A stretch of 64,000 bases of DNA from Guadua angustifolia (lineage: Eukaryota > Streptophyta > Magnoliopsida > Poales > Poaceae). Shown in pieces: positions 22,340 to 33,707 of this stretch (positions within the stretch are counted from its first letter, which is position 1; the number at the start of each line of letters is the position of its first letter). The DNA is taken from the NCBI GenBank assembly GCA_036346375.1, contig JAYEVE010000988.1, positions 1 to 64,000 on the forward strand, in the 5' to 3' direction. The notes under the pieces were generated by a model, which did no database searches, had not been told where the DNA came from, and worked only from the letters and a program-made list of their open reading frames with translations. Both the position numbers and the translations under genes were made by a program.

Positions 22340-23617
22340 TCACCGAAGAATTGAGCCTCTGAGCAGAGGCTTCTTGTAGTACTGTGAGTGGCGCAGGTCG
22401 AAGAGGGACGGGTGGTGGCCGGCGTCAAGCCCGTCCCACTCTAGCTTCTCCCACCAGTCCTTCTCGCAGTCCACAGTAGGGCGGTTGTCTCGGCGACGGA
22501 CGGCCGGGAGGCGCCTGAGGCACCAGCATCCCCTGACCCAGACGGTCTCGAGCATGGGTGCAGACACCTTGATCTGACATATCTGCTGCAGCCTTGGGAG
22601 ATCATGCAAATAGATGTGCTTCAGCTTTGGGAATTCCAGTATCATGTTCAGAAGCAATGCCTCCTCCACGGGGAAAACATGCCTGAGATAACCACAGTAG
22701 ACGATGTGGAGAGTCTCCAAGTTGGGAAAATATGAGCCTGGGGAAATCCACCACACCGGGAGGACAAATGTGAGTCTCGGGCTCCGTAGCTTCAGAAAGG
22801 AATCACCCAAATAATAAGAGGGCATCCATTTTGGGCTCCAAATGCAGTGCGCCATCCGGAGATCAGCCGCCCAAAACGTCTCCAATTCTTTAAAGCAGGG
22901 GCAACGGTAGCCGATGAAGACAGTGTGCAGCTTGGGGCATCTCTCGACACGGCACCGCTTGAGACAACGCCAATTAATTATCTGTCCTGGATTAATTATC
23001 TGTCCTGTGGGCATCTTGCGTTCAGGGATAACAGTGGTGATGGAATAATTGTCATGTGCGTGCAAAGACTCGACCTCATCTATCATGAAGGTGATAGCCT
23101 TGATCCCTTGTAGGCTCTCCTCCACGCCAGTGTAGCTAATTCCCTCGCCAATCTCGACATGGCGGCCCAACGGTTGGAACTGCAAAGCACTGTTGTCGCC
23201 ATGATGAATAGCTATCTCCTCAACAGTGACATCCGTGTAGGTGCTACAACCGCCCATCTTTTCCTTGTGGCACCTCTGTTGTCTGTCATCTTTGCTAGTA
23301 GAAGAAGATATGGAGAGATTCAGATTAAATCTATTAGTGTTCCAGCAAAACATGCCAATTCCTCGCTCCAACCAACTTCCTAGCACCAACGACTGAACAA
23401 ATCTCATGTCCACAATAGCGACATATGCGTGACAGTGTTCTTGTCGTAACTGATTGATGAAAGCACCAGGTGATAATTTTTTGACCTTTTCTCCTCCTCC
23501 TCCTCGAGTGTCAATGAATAGCATCCTTAGCTGTTGCATTCCCTTTTCTGGCCACAGTATTGAGCAGAGCTGCTCACATCCCAAAAGAACGATTTGCTGG
23601 AGACTTGGGACATGGAC
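22340..23617 (-). pseudogene. NB-LRR-like gene A, 3' part (LRR region)
   Basis: This is the C-terminal piece of gene A: about 420 codons from the copia D insertion site to a TGA at 22340. Leucine-rich segments are recognisable, for example LETLHIVYCGYLRHVFPVEE and FPKLKHIYLHDLPRLQQICQ, as is the conserved tail KLEWDGLDAGHHPSLFDLRH then SQYYKKPLLRGSILR. It is the paralogue of gene B's LRR half, with some private indels (for instance an extra copy of GQIIN-type residues near 22975). Cut off from its N-terminal half, it can no longer be expressed as part of a normal protein. Confidence 0.9.
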
Positions 23618-23978
23618 TGTTGTATATGTGTCGAATATGTGTTCAGTTTGGTTACAACTAGACTTGGAGTTGTATTAGGGGGCTAGGGTAGAGTCATAGT
23701 CAAACTCTGTACCTAAGAGGCCTTTAAATATGTGGCCAACCCCTGTTGTAACACAAGGCGACTAGGTAGCTCGGTTTGGGTGGCGGCATGGCCGCGGTAT
23801 CGCCCGGGTACTAGCATAGCTACTAATAATTGGGGAGGAGCGCCCGTAGTCATGCCCCGGGGATGTAGGCTTCGACTGAACCTCGTTAACAAATATTGTG
23901 CCTCTGGTGTCATCTGTGATTGCGCATTTACATCTCGGTTAGATCTATTATCGCTTCCGCTGACACGGTTTTCTAACA
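23618..23978 (+). repeat. 5' LTR of element D
   Basis: It begins tgttgtatatgtgtcg and ends acggttttctaaca. A TTTAAATA promoter-like motif lies at about 23724-23731. It is followed by the spacer ag and the primer binding site. Confidence 0.93.
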
Positions 23979-23980
23979 AG

Positions 23981-23993
23981 TGGTATCAGAGCC
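23981..23993 (+). other. Primer binding site of element D
   Basis: TGGTATCAGAGCC lies two bases after the 5' LTR. It is complementary to initiator methionine tRNA, as in most plant copia elements. Confidence 0.92.
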
Positions 23994-25151
23994 GTGGTTA
24001 GGTTGGATCTCGAGATATGTGCGGAGAATCACGTGGAGACACAAGGATCATGCTCGACGGGCGCCAGGAAAAATACTCGTTTTTGGTGCGAGGTGGAGCG
24101 TGGCGGCGATCGGCGATTCGGTCGGTGGAGTCGAACACTTCAGGTGGGAGGCTTGAACCGTTCGATGGACTACAGTTGGCGAGGATTGATCAGACGTGAT
24201 AATCGGGCCAACATCGTGGTCGGCGAGGTCGTTATAGGCGGCGACTTCGGTGCTCTCGTCGAGCGAGATCGGGTGGCGGGAAGCGATGATGCAACCGGAT
24301 GTTACACAGAGCAAACATCATGTCACGGCGAGTATTTTTTGTGCCATAGATGTTGTGCAGGCGTGACATGAAATTTTGGCGGAGGATTGGCGGGGATTAG
24401 CGCATCAAAATTACCCTGGAAACAACAACAATTGGGTGCACAAGTTTGTGTGCACATAGCAATTTTTTATGTGAGAGATTGGGTTTTCTTTGATGTGTGG
24501 CTGGTGTTATGGGCTGCCGATCCGTTTTCGTCTTCATCTCCGCTCAGTGCGCAACAGGGCAGCAATGTGGGTCCAAGTGGTGGCGGCGCACGGGACGGCA
24601 GCAATCGGAGCAGGCGCGAGCGGTGCATGGGGATGGCGACAGTCGGCAGGCACGGCCGGCGGTGGCGTGAAGACGCGGAGAAGCCAAGGCGGCCATTCGC
24701 GCAGCGGGCGCGGGAGCGAAGGCGGCCGGTGGCGCGTGGAAAAGCCGGTGGCGCAGTGGGCTAGGCCAACGCAGGCGCGAAGACGCGGAGAAGCCAGGGC
24801 GGCCGTAGGCGCGTGGAAGACCGGTGGCGTTGAAGACTCGGGCGAGATGAAGACGTGAAGAGGCAGTATTCAAGATGGACACGGCTGGGAAATCGGAGAA
24901 CGGCGAAAACGGGAAATTCTGTTGGAGTTTTTTGTTTCGGTCTCGGTTTGTGGATTCCGATTTGGATACCAGGCCTGGACGGTAGCAGTATATAAACAAA
25001 GCCAATGAAGCCAAAAGGAGAATCAATCCAAGCAAGCAGAAGAGAGATCCAGGTGCCTAGAGGAGCTCAGATCTGCGACTTGGTGAAAAATTTGAGCGGT
25101 GTTCAGGACAAGGCAGTCGTGCGGGTTGACGGATGCGTTCAAGCGAAGTCA
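23994..25151 (+). other. GC-rich leader of element D
   Basis: This is a long untranslated leader between the primer site and gag. It contains a direct repeat whose two copies (about 24668-24705 and 24779-24815) both begin gaagacgcggagaagcca. Open frames here are by-products of GC richness and match no retroelement protein. Confidence 0.55.
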
Positions 25152-26259
25152 ATGGCATCCAAATTTGAGGTGGCGAAGTTTGTGAACAGGAATTTCGGTT
25201 ATGTGCTGACAGTGAAGGATCTGTTGGCATAGCAGGAATCTTGAAGACTCTCGGCGACGAGCGGCAAAAGGTGGATGATGATAAGTGGGAGGAGATGAGG
25301 CACGAGCATGTGCTATTATCGAGTTTTCGCGTCTCGATCAAATCATGTACCACGTCATGGAGAAACCAAAGAAAATTTGGGATAATTTGGCGGTCGGTTT
25401 ATGTCCAAGGCGTTGACCCGAAGTCAGACTTGAAGCGTAAGCTGCTCAAATTTTGAAGATGCACGAGGGTCGAGATCTTCTTGAGCACATCAATGTCTTC
25501 AATCAATTGGTCGCTGATCTCGTGAAGGTGGAGGTGACGGTTGAGAATGAAGACAGGGCAATTATTCTTCTGTGTTCTTTGCCAAGTTCTTATGAGCACT
25601 TGGTTACTACTCTGACATATGGCAAGGAAAACATCAAGGTGGAAGACATTGTTGTGGCGTTACTTGCTCATGACCAAAGGAGGAAGAACAACTCAACTGT
25701 GGAGCTTTCGGGTGATGCTTTGCATGTCAAGAGTGATCATGGCTCGGATGAGAAGAAGGGCAAGAAAAAGAAGAAGGGGCCAGTGTGCTACAAGTGCTCT
25801 AATCATGGACATATAAAGAAAGACTGTCCGTTACTGAAGAAGGGTGGAGGAACCGCAAGTGCTATGATTGCCAAGAAGTCGGATGACTCGGATAGCGATG
25901 GAGACCTTCTCACGGTTTCAACTGAAAAGTCTTGTGAAGCTTGGTTATTGGATTCGGCTAGTTCGTTCCATGCAACACCAAATAAAGAGTGGTTCTTATC
26001 TTACACTGAGAAGGACAATGGTGGTCTTGCTCATTTGGGCGATGGCTCGGGCTATCAAGTCATTGGAGTGGGTGACATCAAGTTCAAGATGTGTGATGGA
26101 CAAGAGGTGATACTCAAAGGTGTGAGGCATGTCTTAGGGGCTAAAGAGGAATCTAATTTAAGCTTGGGCTATTGCATGAAGAAATTTGGTTGTATCAGTC
26201 AAGATGATAAGAAGACCTTGAGAGTCATGCATGGAGGCAAAGACGGTCATGGTTGGTGA
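25152..26259 (+). pseudogene. Gag-protease of element D
   Basis: The gag start is the ATG at 25152 (MASKFEVAKF). Early frameshifts and a stop near 25230 and 25450 break the UBN2-type gag. From 25453 a 268-codon frame is open: LLEHINVFNQLVADLVKVEV, LLCSLPSSYEHLVTTLTYGK, a lysine-rich stretch, a CCHC knuckle CYKCSNHGHIKKDC and the protease segment WLLDSASSFHATPNKEWF. The DSA in place of DT/SG is a variant known from some plant copia groups. The protein ends at TGA 26257-26259 without any integrase sequence. Gag would package RNA into particles. Confidence 0.85.
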
Positions 26260-26485
26260 GAAGTCGAGCACACCAATACAAGCCGCAAGGGCGTTGTTGA
26301 AGGTGGAGTCATGGATGGCAATGCAAGCTGTGGCGTGTTATTCTCACGAGGTTGGTGCTTGGTGTGGGATTAGCCCCACCAGGCCGTTCAAAATGAGCGG
26401 TGAAAAGAAGACAACTCAAGTCGGTACACGGAGGTTCGCGCATGGACGGCTTCAAGGTGGCGGGCATATTCGCCAAGGTGGAGTT

Positions 26486-26841
26486 TGTTGTATATGTGTC
26501 GAATATGTGTTCGGTTTGGTTACAACTAGACTTGGAGTTGTATTAGGGGGCTAGGGTAGAGTCATAGTCAAACTCTGTACCTAGGAGGCCTTTAAATATG
26601 TGGCCAACCCTGTTGTAACACAAAGACTAGGTAGTTCGGTTTGAGTGGCGGCATGGCCATGAGTATCGCCGAGTACCAACATAGCTACTAATAATTGGGG
26701 AGGCGCCTGTAGTCATGCCCCGGGGATGTAGGCTTCGGCTGAACCTCGTTAACAAATATTGTGCCTCCGGTGTCATTTGTGATTGCGCATTTACATCTCG
26801 GTTAGATCTATTATCGCTTCCGCTGACACGGTTTTCTAACA
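26486..26841 (+). repeat. 3' LTR of element D
   Basis: It matches 23618-23978 with scattered substitutions and small indels (for example around 26640-26690). The purine-rich run aaggtggagtt just before it is the polypurine tract. Confidence 0.92.
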
Positions 26842-28547
26842 TGGACCACCTCATCTTTGAGGTCAAGTGTTTTGACTGCAGATCCTGAGATGTCCAACTC
26901 CTTAAGGTTTGGCAATGATCCACGCAATTCGAAGTTCACCAATCTTGCACAGCCAGCCAAGGAGATACGGGATATTTTACAACCCTCTCCTGCTTCTACA
27001 CCTAAGCTGAATGATTCAAGTGATGGAGGGACTCCTTCAGGCCCAACATGTTCCAAACAGAGACAACCATCTAGAACCAATCTCTTGAGGCCAATTGCCC
27101 TTGATAGGCTTGGCAAAACTTGTATACTTCTATCCCCAGATAGGTTGAGGAGTTCCAACTTCACCATATCTGCGAATTCATCCTTTCGGCCTCTCTCCCA
27201 AGAGCTTGTAGGCTTAATTATGAGAAGCTTGCGTAGGATCTGCAGTCGTCGCCAAGCAATATTGTTTCCCCAATCTGTGTTGAATATGTCCAGCACCCAT
27301 AGCCTCTGAAAAAATTCCATTGCTGGCCTCTCCTTCTCTTCTTCCTCTTCTTGCAGCTGTTTGGGTGCTTTTTTCTGCTGTCGATCCTTGCAGCTATCCA
27401 ATCCGAGGAATCTTAAGCTGCGGCAACAACGGAAAGGAGGTGAAGAAAAGCTGAAGTAGCATCGGCAGAGTTTCAGTACACGCAGTCTATCCGAATGGAG
27501 AAACATGTCATTGGGCAGCAATGCATTAAATCTACTTTGGAAGAAGGATGTTGACTCTGGAGGTACAGTCTGTTGTCCGTTGTTGACTCTGGAGGTACAG
27601 TACCTGTCACTGACTGAAATCCAACGATTTCGAGGAATCACTGTCCTATGACCAAAAGACGGCAATGCTTTATATGAGTAGTCCTCTGTTCGTAACTGTT
27701 GATGCAGAGCATCGGCAACCTCCCATGCCTCATCATACTGGCATCCTTGTATAATCCCATCACAGACCCAATAGTCCGAAGCGTGGGTAGCCCAATTGTA
27801 GTCCACAGTGTTTCCACCCTCATAATTCAACGACAACAAATACAAGAAACACTCTGCAATTATTTCTGGGGTGATGCCCTGTTTATGTTGTGTGTACTGA
27901 ACAACTTCTCTAGCTTCTTCCAGTAGTAAAACCTTCCACAGAGTACTATCATGCACAGCATAACGAAGATAAGGAGGTGAGTAATCCACCGTTTCTGTTA
28001 CTTCTCGGTTGAGCCGAAGCCTCCCCCTGAAGGTCCATAATATTTTACTGCCAACCCATTCAGGTCGAGGAATGCCAAAATCATACAAGTCAACCATGTT
28101 GTTGCTTCCATTATGGAAGACCACTAAACAGGTGTGTTCATGCAATGCTCTGTTTATCTCTCTCCCGACGTCTTGTATGTCTGCTCTAGAGCCTTCGGGT
28201 ACTCCGCTGAAATCATCCTCCTCGTCTTGCCTGTCAAGAATAGCCATTACCCGCGGAGGAAGCTTCAGTGTGTCCGCGATTGTCCTCTGCAGTGCTCTTC
28301 GACTCTTCCACATTGAGGAGTCGACATGGATGATCTTGTCGAACTTCTTACTCAGAGATGGCGGAGGCTCTAGTGCTATAGCTCTGAGCACCGCAGAAGC
28401 ACCCAGTCCATCCCATCCGTCCAAGCAGATGACGTGGTATTCATCCCATCTCGTATCCACTAGGAAAGGGATTGTTACCTGTACCGCCTCCTTGATGTTC
28501 CCCGGAGAATGCCACTGCATTGATCGGTGGCAATTAGTTGACGTCAC
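26842..28547 (-). pseudogene. NB-LRR-like gene A, 5' part
   Basis: This minus-strand frame of about 570 codons is the N-terminal half of gene A. It shows the same NB-ARC-like blocks as gene B: degenerate P-loop GWDGLGASAVLRAIA, the RNBS-A-like FDKIIHVDSSMWKSRRALQR, kinase-2 position HTCLVVFHNGSNNMVDLYDF, and an AECFLYLLSLN motif. The first leucine-rich repeats follow, up to LDLKDEVVHV. There the 3.2-kb element D interrupts it and the frame ends seven codons into the element. The frame is otherwise open, so the insertion is the only clear lesion I see. A splice acceptor AATGCAG near 28520 may mark the true exon start. Confidence 0.9.
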
Positions 28548-29238
28548 TTCACAAGCGTAGCAGTTTTTATCTCACATTTATTCAAACGTTTCCCAGTACA
28601 ATGGATAAATATTATAAAACGGAGGGAGTAATTCATATCCATATTTATAAGTTCGAATTTGAATGTTCAGGGTTTTGAATACACTGAGCTTGAATTCGAA
28701 TAAAATACTGGTCAAAGTCGAATATTCGCGTAAATTGTCTAATCGTCAGACATTAATGACCTTTTGCTTGGATGCACAACACAACTAATCAATGCAATTT
28801 ACTAAGTTTAACCTGAAGAACATGAATCCGCATTAAATTAAGAAAAAAAATGCCCAACTAAATTACATATGCTGCGACGTACTATGAACACTGCGAAATC
28901 GAAATTAGATACTTCAAATAAAATAACATATCATAAGGAAAATCCTAAATTCTATATTTTCCCTATTCGAATACGAGAGGAACTATTGAGCAGATGGATA
29001 GATATAAACTATATTTATATCCTATTAAATATATGATAGTGTGAATAATACGGATAATTCATATCTATTTTACATTCGTTCCTACTCAAGCCATTTTCTA
29101 TTAAAATTTAATAGTATTGATTAAACTGAGAGAAATTGTGTACGAGTAGAGATATAGAGGAGATCAGATCATCAGGGTACGCGATCGCGAAAGATCACTC
29201 AATAAATTGCTTCAGTGTAAACGTGCGGGAAACAAATT
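28548..29238. other. AT-rich upstream region with a Stowaway-like end
   Basis: There is no gene here. At 28604-28630 the text ataaaacggagggagta is one terminus of a Stowaway-type (mariner) MITE, but no matching opposite end was found, so it is a partial copy. The remainder is AT-rich sequence without recognisable structure. Confidence 0.45.
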
Positions 29239-29863
29239 CTGTGGTGGAGGTATACAAATTTAATCATGTGCATCCCCACTCCGATGGATGCCACGTGTCC
29301 ATCTAGCTAATTCTCAACCTCACCCCACCAACAATGTTATTAATTGAAGGAGTGAGAAATCAAGGGTGTTATTAAGGGCATTCCCAACCCTCCACCTCAG
29401 CTGGTGTCTATAGAATTAATTACGCTGCCAACTAAGCAAAAATCTGATGTGGCATAGGAGTTAAGGAAGGGAGAGAAGGAAAAACGAAGAAACCGTGTCT
29501 CATGCAAGAAACTGGGTCGACGCGGGTACCAAGACTCAAGAAACTAGCAAAATCAAGGTTGGACGTTTCTACACGCTTACCAAGCTGTGTTTGTGGTGCA
29601 TGTATTGGTTTATTGCTCTCATGCATTGCTTTATTGCTCTCTCCCACCTCTAGACACTACTCATGGAAACCATGGGTTGAGAAACTATACATTAGTTTAT
29701 TGTTCTCTCTCCTCTCTAGACACTACTCATAGACACCATGGGTTGGGACTGCCCTAATGGGAGAAGTGAGAAATTAAATGAATGGTTGAGATTGGCAAGA
29801 TAAATACGTGGCATCCATCGGAGTGAGGATGCACAGAGTTAAATTTGCATACCTCCTCCACGG
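29239..29863. mobile_element. MITE with about 85-bp inverted repeats, host of a nested MITE
   Basis: The left arm from 29239 (ctgtggtggaggtatacaaa) and the reverse complement of the right arm ending at 29863 (ccgtggaggaggtatgcaaa) match through gtgcatcc, cactccgatggatgccacgt and beyond, giving terminal inverted repeats of about 85 bp. AATT on both sides may be the target duplication. No protein is encoded. It carries the nested element 29376-29754. Confidence 0.75.
29376..29754. mobile_element. Nested Tourist-like MITE
   Basis: The ends are GGGCATTCCCAACCC and its near-complement GGGTTGGGACTGCCC, flanked by TAA on each side (29373-29375 and 29755-29757). A three-base TAA duplication and short GGG-starting inverted repeats are marks of PIF/Harbinger-derived Tourist MITEs. 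A direct repeat around tctagacactactcat occurs twice inside (about 29651 and 29717). Confidence 0.75.
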
Positions 29864-29927
29864 AATTTTTTTCCATGCGGGCTAAGCCGAATTAATGTCC
29901 TTGCCTTCCTTTTTTAAAGGGATTATT

Positions 29928-30062
29928 CATACCGTACCACTCTAAAGATTAACACTTTAGTAAATACCATTTATTATCTCAATGACACGTGGGACCAAAA
30001 GTCACATGTCATTGAGACAATAAATGGTATTTATTGAAGTGACAACTAATAAAGTGGTATTT
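29928..30062. repeat. Fold-back (hairpin) MITE-like element
   Basis: Almost the whole 135 bp is one inverted repeat centred near 29998: taaataccatttatt on the left pairs with aataaatggtattta on the right, around the words gacacgtgggacc and gtcacatgtc. It would form a long hairpin. No flanking duplication is certain. Confidence 0.65.
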
Positions 30063-30109
30063 ATTGTTGTCTAATTAATTAGTTTGAGTTTCTAGATCAG
30101 ACGGTTTCA

Positions 30110-30440
30110 GAGTTCAAAGTTGAAAAATAAATCAAGACTGGAGTTAGGGTTAAAAGGTGGATAGTTCTAGGATATCTTAGTTTTTAGTACGATTCGGTGA
30201 TGGCGTGCTAGAGGAGATACTACTATTTGCAATTCTTCAAAACATGACCCTCTTGAATTATAGTGTATTCCAAGATTAAGGACTTATATTTTAAAAAAGA
30301 GTGATGGGTATATATATATATGCACACATACTAGCACAAGAACCGCAAAACTCACTAATGAGAATACTACTCTACTTCGTGAAAATAGCATGCAGATATA
30401 TGTAGCAAATACGTACCGATCGATACATGGCGAATTTCTT
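30110..30440. repeat. Block repeated at 56135-57290
   Basis: The sequence from gttgaaaaataaatcaagact to catggcgaat is found again in the same order and orientation at 56135-57290, where two MITEs and a longer TA tract have been added. It lies upstream of gene A, as its partner lies upstream of gene B, so it may belong to the same duplication. A short (TA)n is at 30311-30321. Confidence 0.7.
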
Positions 30441-31714
30441 TATGAAGGCCCAGCAAAACACAAGAAGCTCGACTAATTAATCTTATCCCATCCGCACCTC
30501 CAGATGGATCTCCAGTCGCTAGCACCTACAAGAGCGAATTAGTTATGTTTGTACCTACTATTTGGAAAACTAAGTTGCCAACAATTGACAAGAGCAAGAA
30601 GAGCCTTAGTTGTGCTGGAAAGATAGCAGAGAAAGATAGATGCTTTGTGTCAGGTGGAGGAGGAGGAAGAACGGAAATTGGAGAGGAGAACAATGCAGCT
30701 GTCAATGGTCTTACCGATCAGCTGCACGTAGCTTCTTTTGCCACTGGCCTGTGTTCAGGCTTTGGGAAAGCACGAATGGTTCTTTGCTTGGGGCTGGAGC
30801 TAAAGAATGAATTTTTTCTTTTTGTTCTCTGACATTTTTTTAAACTAGTTCAATGCCCGTGCGTTGCTCTGAAAAATAAAATTAGTAATGAAACCCAATT
30901 TTGCTTGTCTTCAACAGTGATACACAATATCCCTACATAGAAGATGCTTGACGTCCTGCAATGGACTCATAAACTCTATCCTAACACTTTCCTAATTGAA
31001 TACGAGCAGAATTTCTAATTCACATGGAATCTATCTCCTAACTTATTCTGAAATAAACCTTCTATTCTACAGTTCTACTTCCTGGACTCTCTAATCAAAT
31101 ACAAAGCCTCCTATTCCTCCTGGATCCCTGTGCATGTCTGGCTGGCCGTGACCCTTGCCGTTGCTGCTGTTGAGCACGCCATGTTGCACATACCACATCC
31201 TACAGAATTTAAGATGCCAAACCCAAAATGCAATAATAAAGAACTAAATACACAAGTACCTGTTCTATGTGCAATTTTATTTCAAAATATTTTGTACAAA
31301 AAGCATAACTAGGATGATAATATGACCCAAGGAATGTTGGAATCCTAATCCTGATCAAAACTATATATATATATATATATATAAAAGTAGATGCCAACAT
31401 GAAAATCATGTTTATTGGCATAGATCAGAAGAGCACTCAGCTTATCATTAATTGGACACAACAAATAATATAAATAAATGTACCAGATCAATATTGCATG
31501 AATTTTCACTAAGAACAGATAAGACAACATTTGGTGGGCTCTTTGGACTCCATGCAAATAGCGATGTTTCAACCTGCAATTGACATAGCATTAGTTCTGA
31601 TAGTTATGCAGTTACAACAAAACATAAGACAGACCACCTCTTCAGCAGTTCCTCCTCCATGGTCACCATTTAGGGTTTGTCCATGATCCCCCATTACAAG
31701 AAGTAAAGTTACCT
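30441..31714. other. Unassigned sequence with a short open frame and AT microsatellite
   Basis: A 95-codon plus-strand frame at 30545-30832 has no recognised family. At 30844 the text aactagttcaatgcccgtgcgttgc (given here as two overlapping words, aactagttcaatgcc and gcccgtgcgttgc) resembles a common grass transposon terminus. An (AT)n run occupies 31361-31382. Nothing else was identified. Confidence 0.35.
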
Positions 31715-32720
31715 GATTATCAACAGCCCTGAAGGAGTGAAATGGGCAGATGGGGAAACACAAGGAGAATTAGATAACTATCTAAAGAAAAGGATGGTCA
31801 CATCCTGGTTTGAACAAACATACTTATATATAGATAAAATTAAAGAACATGCATCTTAAACTCTTAAGCACATAGGAGTGATCAAGTATGCCATTATTTG
31901 CAGACATGGCACTGTTTGTTCCTCACTTTTTTTCAAGTTAATTTTTCAGTACAATGCGATCCAGCATGTGTGGGAAGGAGAGGAACTGACGCAACTTCAT
32001 GATAGCTCAGAACTTACCAGTGTGAACTACGATAGGTTTTTGTCCAGCCGTGAAGGTATCAGATTCCTGAGAGTGATGTCTCCTGGGATGTCAATTTCAA
32101 ACAAATGCAGCTGAAATTGCCATTGTTCAGTAGTCATTACACAGGCCAATCCCATCCAGTCAGTTATTTGAATTACATGTCAATATTTGGATGTAGAGAT
32201 AAGATGCATCATGCCCCTTACTTTTCTGTGCTTGGCCTTCATCTGTCCATCCGGTCCGATAACACAACAAGTGTTGAATAGCTGCCCAGACGCCTTCTCA
32301 GGTATGGATCCACCTACGATAGTGATCTTTCTGCTAGAAGCTATCTCCGACAACATTGAGATCGACGGGGACACTCTGCCATCTATATCTTCGGCATAGC
32401 TCGGCAGGGTCTCCATTAAGTAGGGGCAGTTCCATATTTCCTGAAACAAAACAACATCAAAGATGTATGTATGCCTTGTGTTGGTCTCAAAAAAAAAGGA
32501 TGTACCCTGGGATGTCGGAGTCCATGATGAGCGTCGGAGTACTCGCGCCACACGGCGGGTGAGGTAGCTACGGATGGCGGGCGGACGCGTCCTTGAGCGC
32601 CGACTTCGGCAGTGAAGCGGTAGTCTTTGGAGCACAAACCCGTGGTCTCGCGGTCATCGGCGCGGCCACGCCTGTGGCGATGTTCTGCTGGTTGTCGCTC
32701 GAGATCCAGATCCACGACGT
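31715..32720 (-). pseudogene. Omega-amidase / nitrilase-like gene fragment
   Basis: Minus-strand exons of a carbon-nitrogen hydrolase are recognisable. One at 32222-32440, between acceptor TTGTTTCAG and donor GTAAGG, encodes EIWNCPYLMETLPSYAEDID, KITIVGGSIPEKASGQLFNT and GPDGQMKAKHRK. It keeps the family's catalytic Glu (EIWN) and Lys (KHRK). The next exon (about 32018-32110) starts LHLFEIDIPGDITL and has a one-base shift before SDTFTAGQKPIVVHT and donor GTAAG. An exon end RAVDNQ with donor GTAAC is at about 31730. The exon with the catalytic cysteine (GICYDIRF in the family) is missing. Introns are kept, so this is a genomic copy, not a retrocopy. Omega-amidase hydrolyses alpha-ketoglutaramate; this one is dead. 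Confidence 0.78.
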
Positions 32721-33707
32721 TGTTACGTGGAGATACACATCACAGCGGATTGCTCCGATCCGGCGGTGTCGGAGGATCGGAGGGGGCAAGTTGAGTGTTT
32801 GATGCGGCGTGGGCGAGGATCAAGAGCGTGAGCGAGGACTGCAGCAGGCGATGGTGGCGCGGAGGAGACGATCATGGCGGGGAGCCGATCGGGTGAAAAC
32901 GGACGATCATGCTGAAATATGTAAGCTAATACCAAAGTGATTGCATACTAACTTACCACACCAAGGAAATGTGCAATAAGAACATCCCAATCATTTTTAA
33001 AAATAGTGGTTTTTCGGCCATCCGATTTTTCTTGACGGTTCAGTTTTGTTTGGTGGTGGAGAACAGACGATCACCACCAACTCAAAATTAGAAGTAGTAG
33101 AGATACAATACTTTTCGGATAAATTTGTAAAATGGTCTCCTCCTCGTAGTAAAAGCATGACAGACGAGACGTGTAACCTCAAGGCTCTCGTCTGCTTGGA
33201 AGACCTCCAAGCTCGGCCACCACCTTCAGTAGCACGAGCCTCGGTAGCATGGACTGTCGAGCAACCCTAGCTCGTAGTGACTTAATTAAGTGATAACATA
33301 ATTAAAGTGATTAATTAAGTGAAAGATCAAGGTGTTTAATTTATGAACTTGCGGAGAAAGGTTGCTCGGCGAGAAAAACATGCCGTGCTAGTCGAGGAGG
33401 GGCCATTTTTCAAATTTATTCAGAAAAAGACCATATATGCAAATAAAGCGGGTTGGAGACGATGACGACAAAGAAGAAGGCTCCTTAAGAACAAAGAAGG
33501 AATTGCCACCCTCATCAAGTAACTCGACGGCTCAAAGGAGAATCCAAATGCCCCGACGCCTAGCTAAAAGAAAAGTGCTCAATATTTGTACACAAGACAT
33601 TGTAATTAATAGAATTGACTCAAATACCCATCACAACACGCATCAGAATTAGAGATGTCATGATAGCCTCCTGTCACACCGTGAGGCATATATGGGGGCG
33701 TCTAAAC
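32721..33707. other. Unassigned sequence
   Basis: The GC-rich first 200 bp may be the decayed 5' end of the omega-amidase fragment. The rest is AT-rich, with the run gtgacttaattaagtgataa and similar words near 33280-33325. No gene or element was recognised. Confidence 0.35.

Larger units (their letters stand above)
23618..26841 (+). mobile_element. Non-autonomous copia-type element D (gag-protease only)
   Basis: This 3224-bp element is on the plus strand with LTRs at 23618-23978 and 26486-26841 and a perfect 5-bp target duplication TGGAC (23613-23617 and 26842-26846). The body has a GC-rich leader (24000-25100), a gag with a CCHC knuckle and a protease motif, and then goes straight to the 3' LTR. 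Integrase, reverse transcriptase and RNase H are absent. It would have to borrow these from a complete relative. The LTRs differ at a dozen or more positions by eye, so it is of moderate age. Confidence 0.93.
20827..28535 (-). repeat. Segmental duplication, copy A
   Basis: This copy matches 42321-51560 in direct orientation once the two private copia insertions are ignored. The match starts at ccacgagaagcaccacgg and ends around the possible splice acceptor AATGCAG of the NB-LRR-like gene. It covers the whole gene and about 1.5 kb of 3' flank. Copy A lacks about 30 bp present in B near 47381-47412. Confidence 0.9.

Noticed and set aside
30841..30870. Possible Helitron or other transposon terminus at aactagttcaatgcc
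   Set aside because: Only one end-like word was found. No hairpin plus CTRR end or matching inverted end was located, so no element is called.
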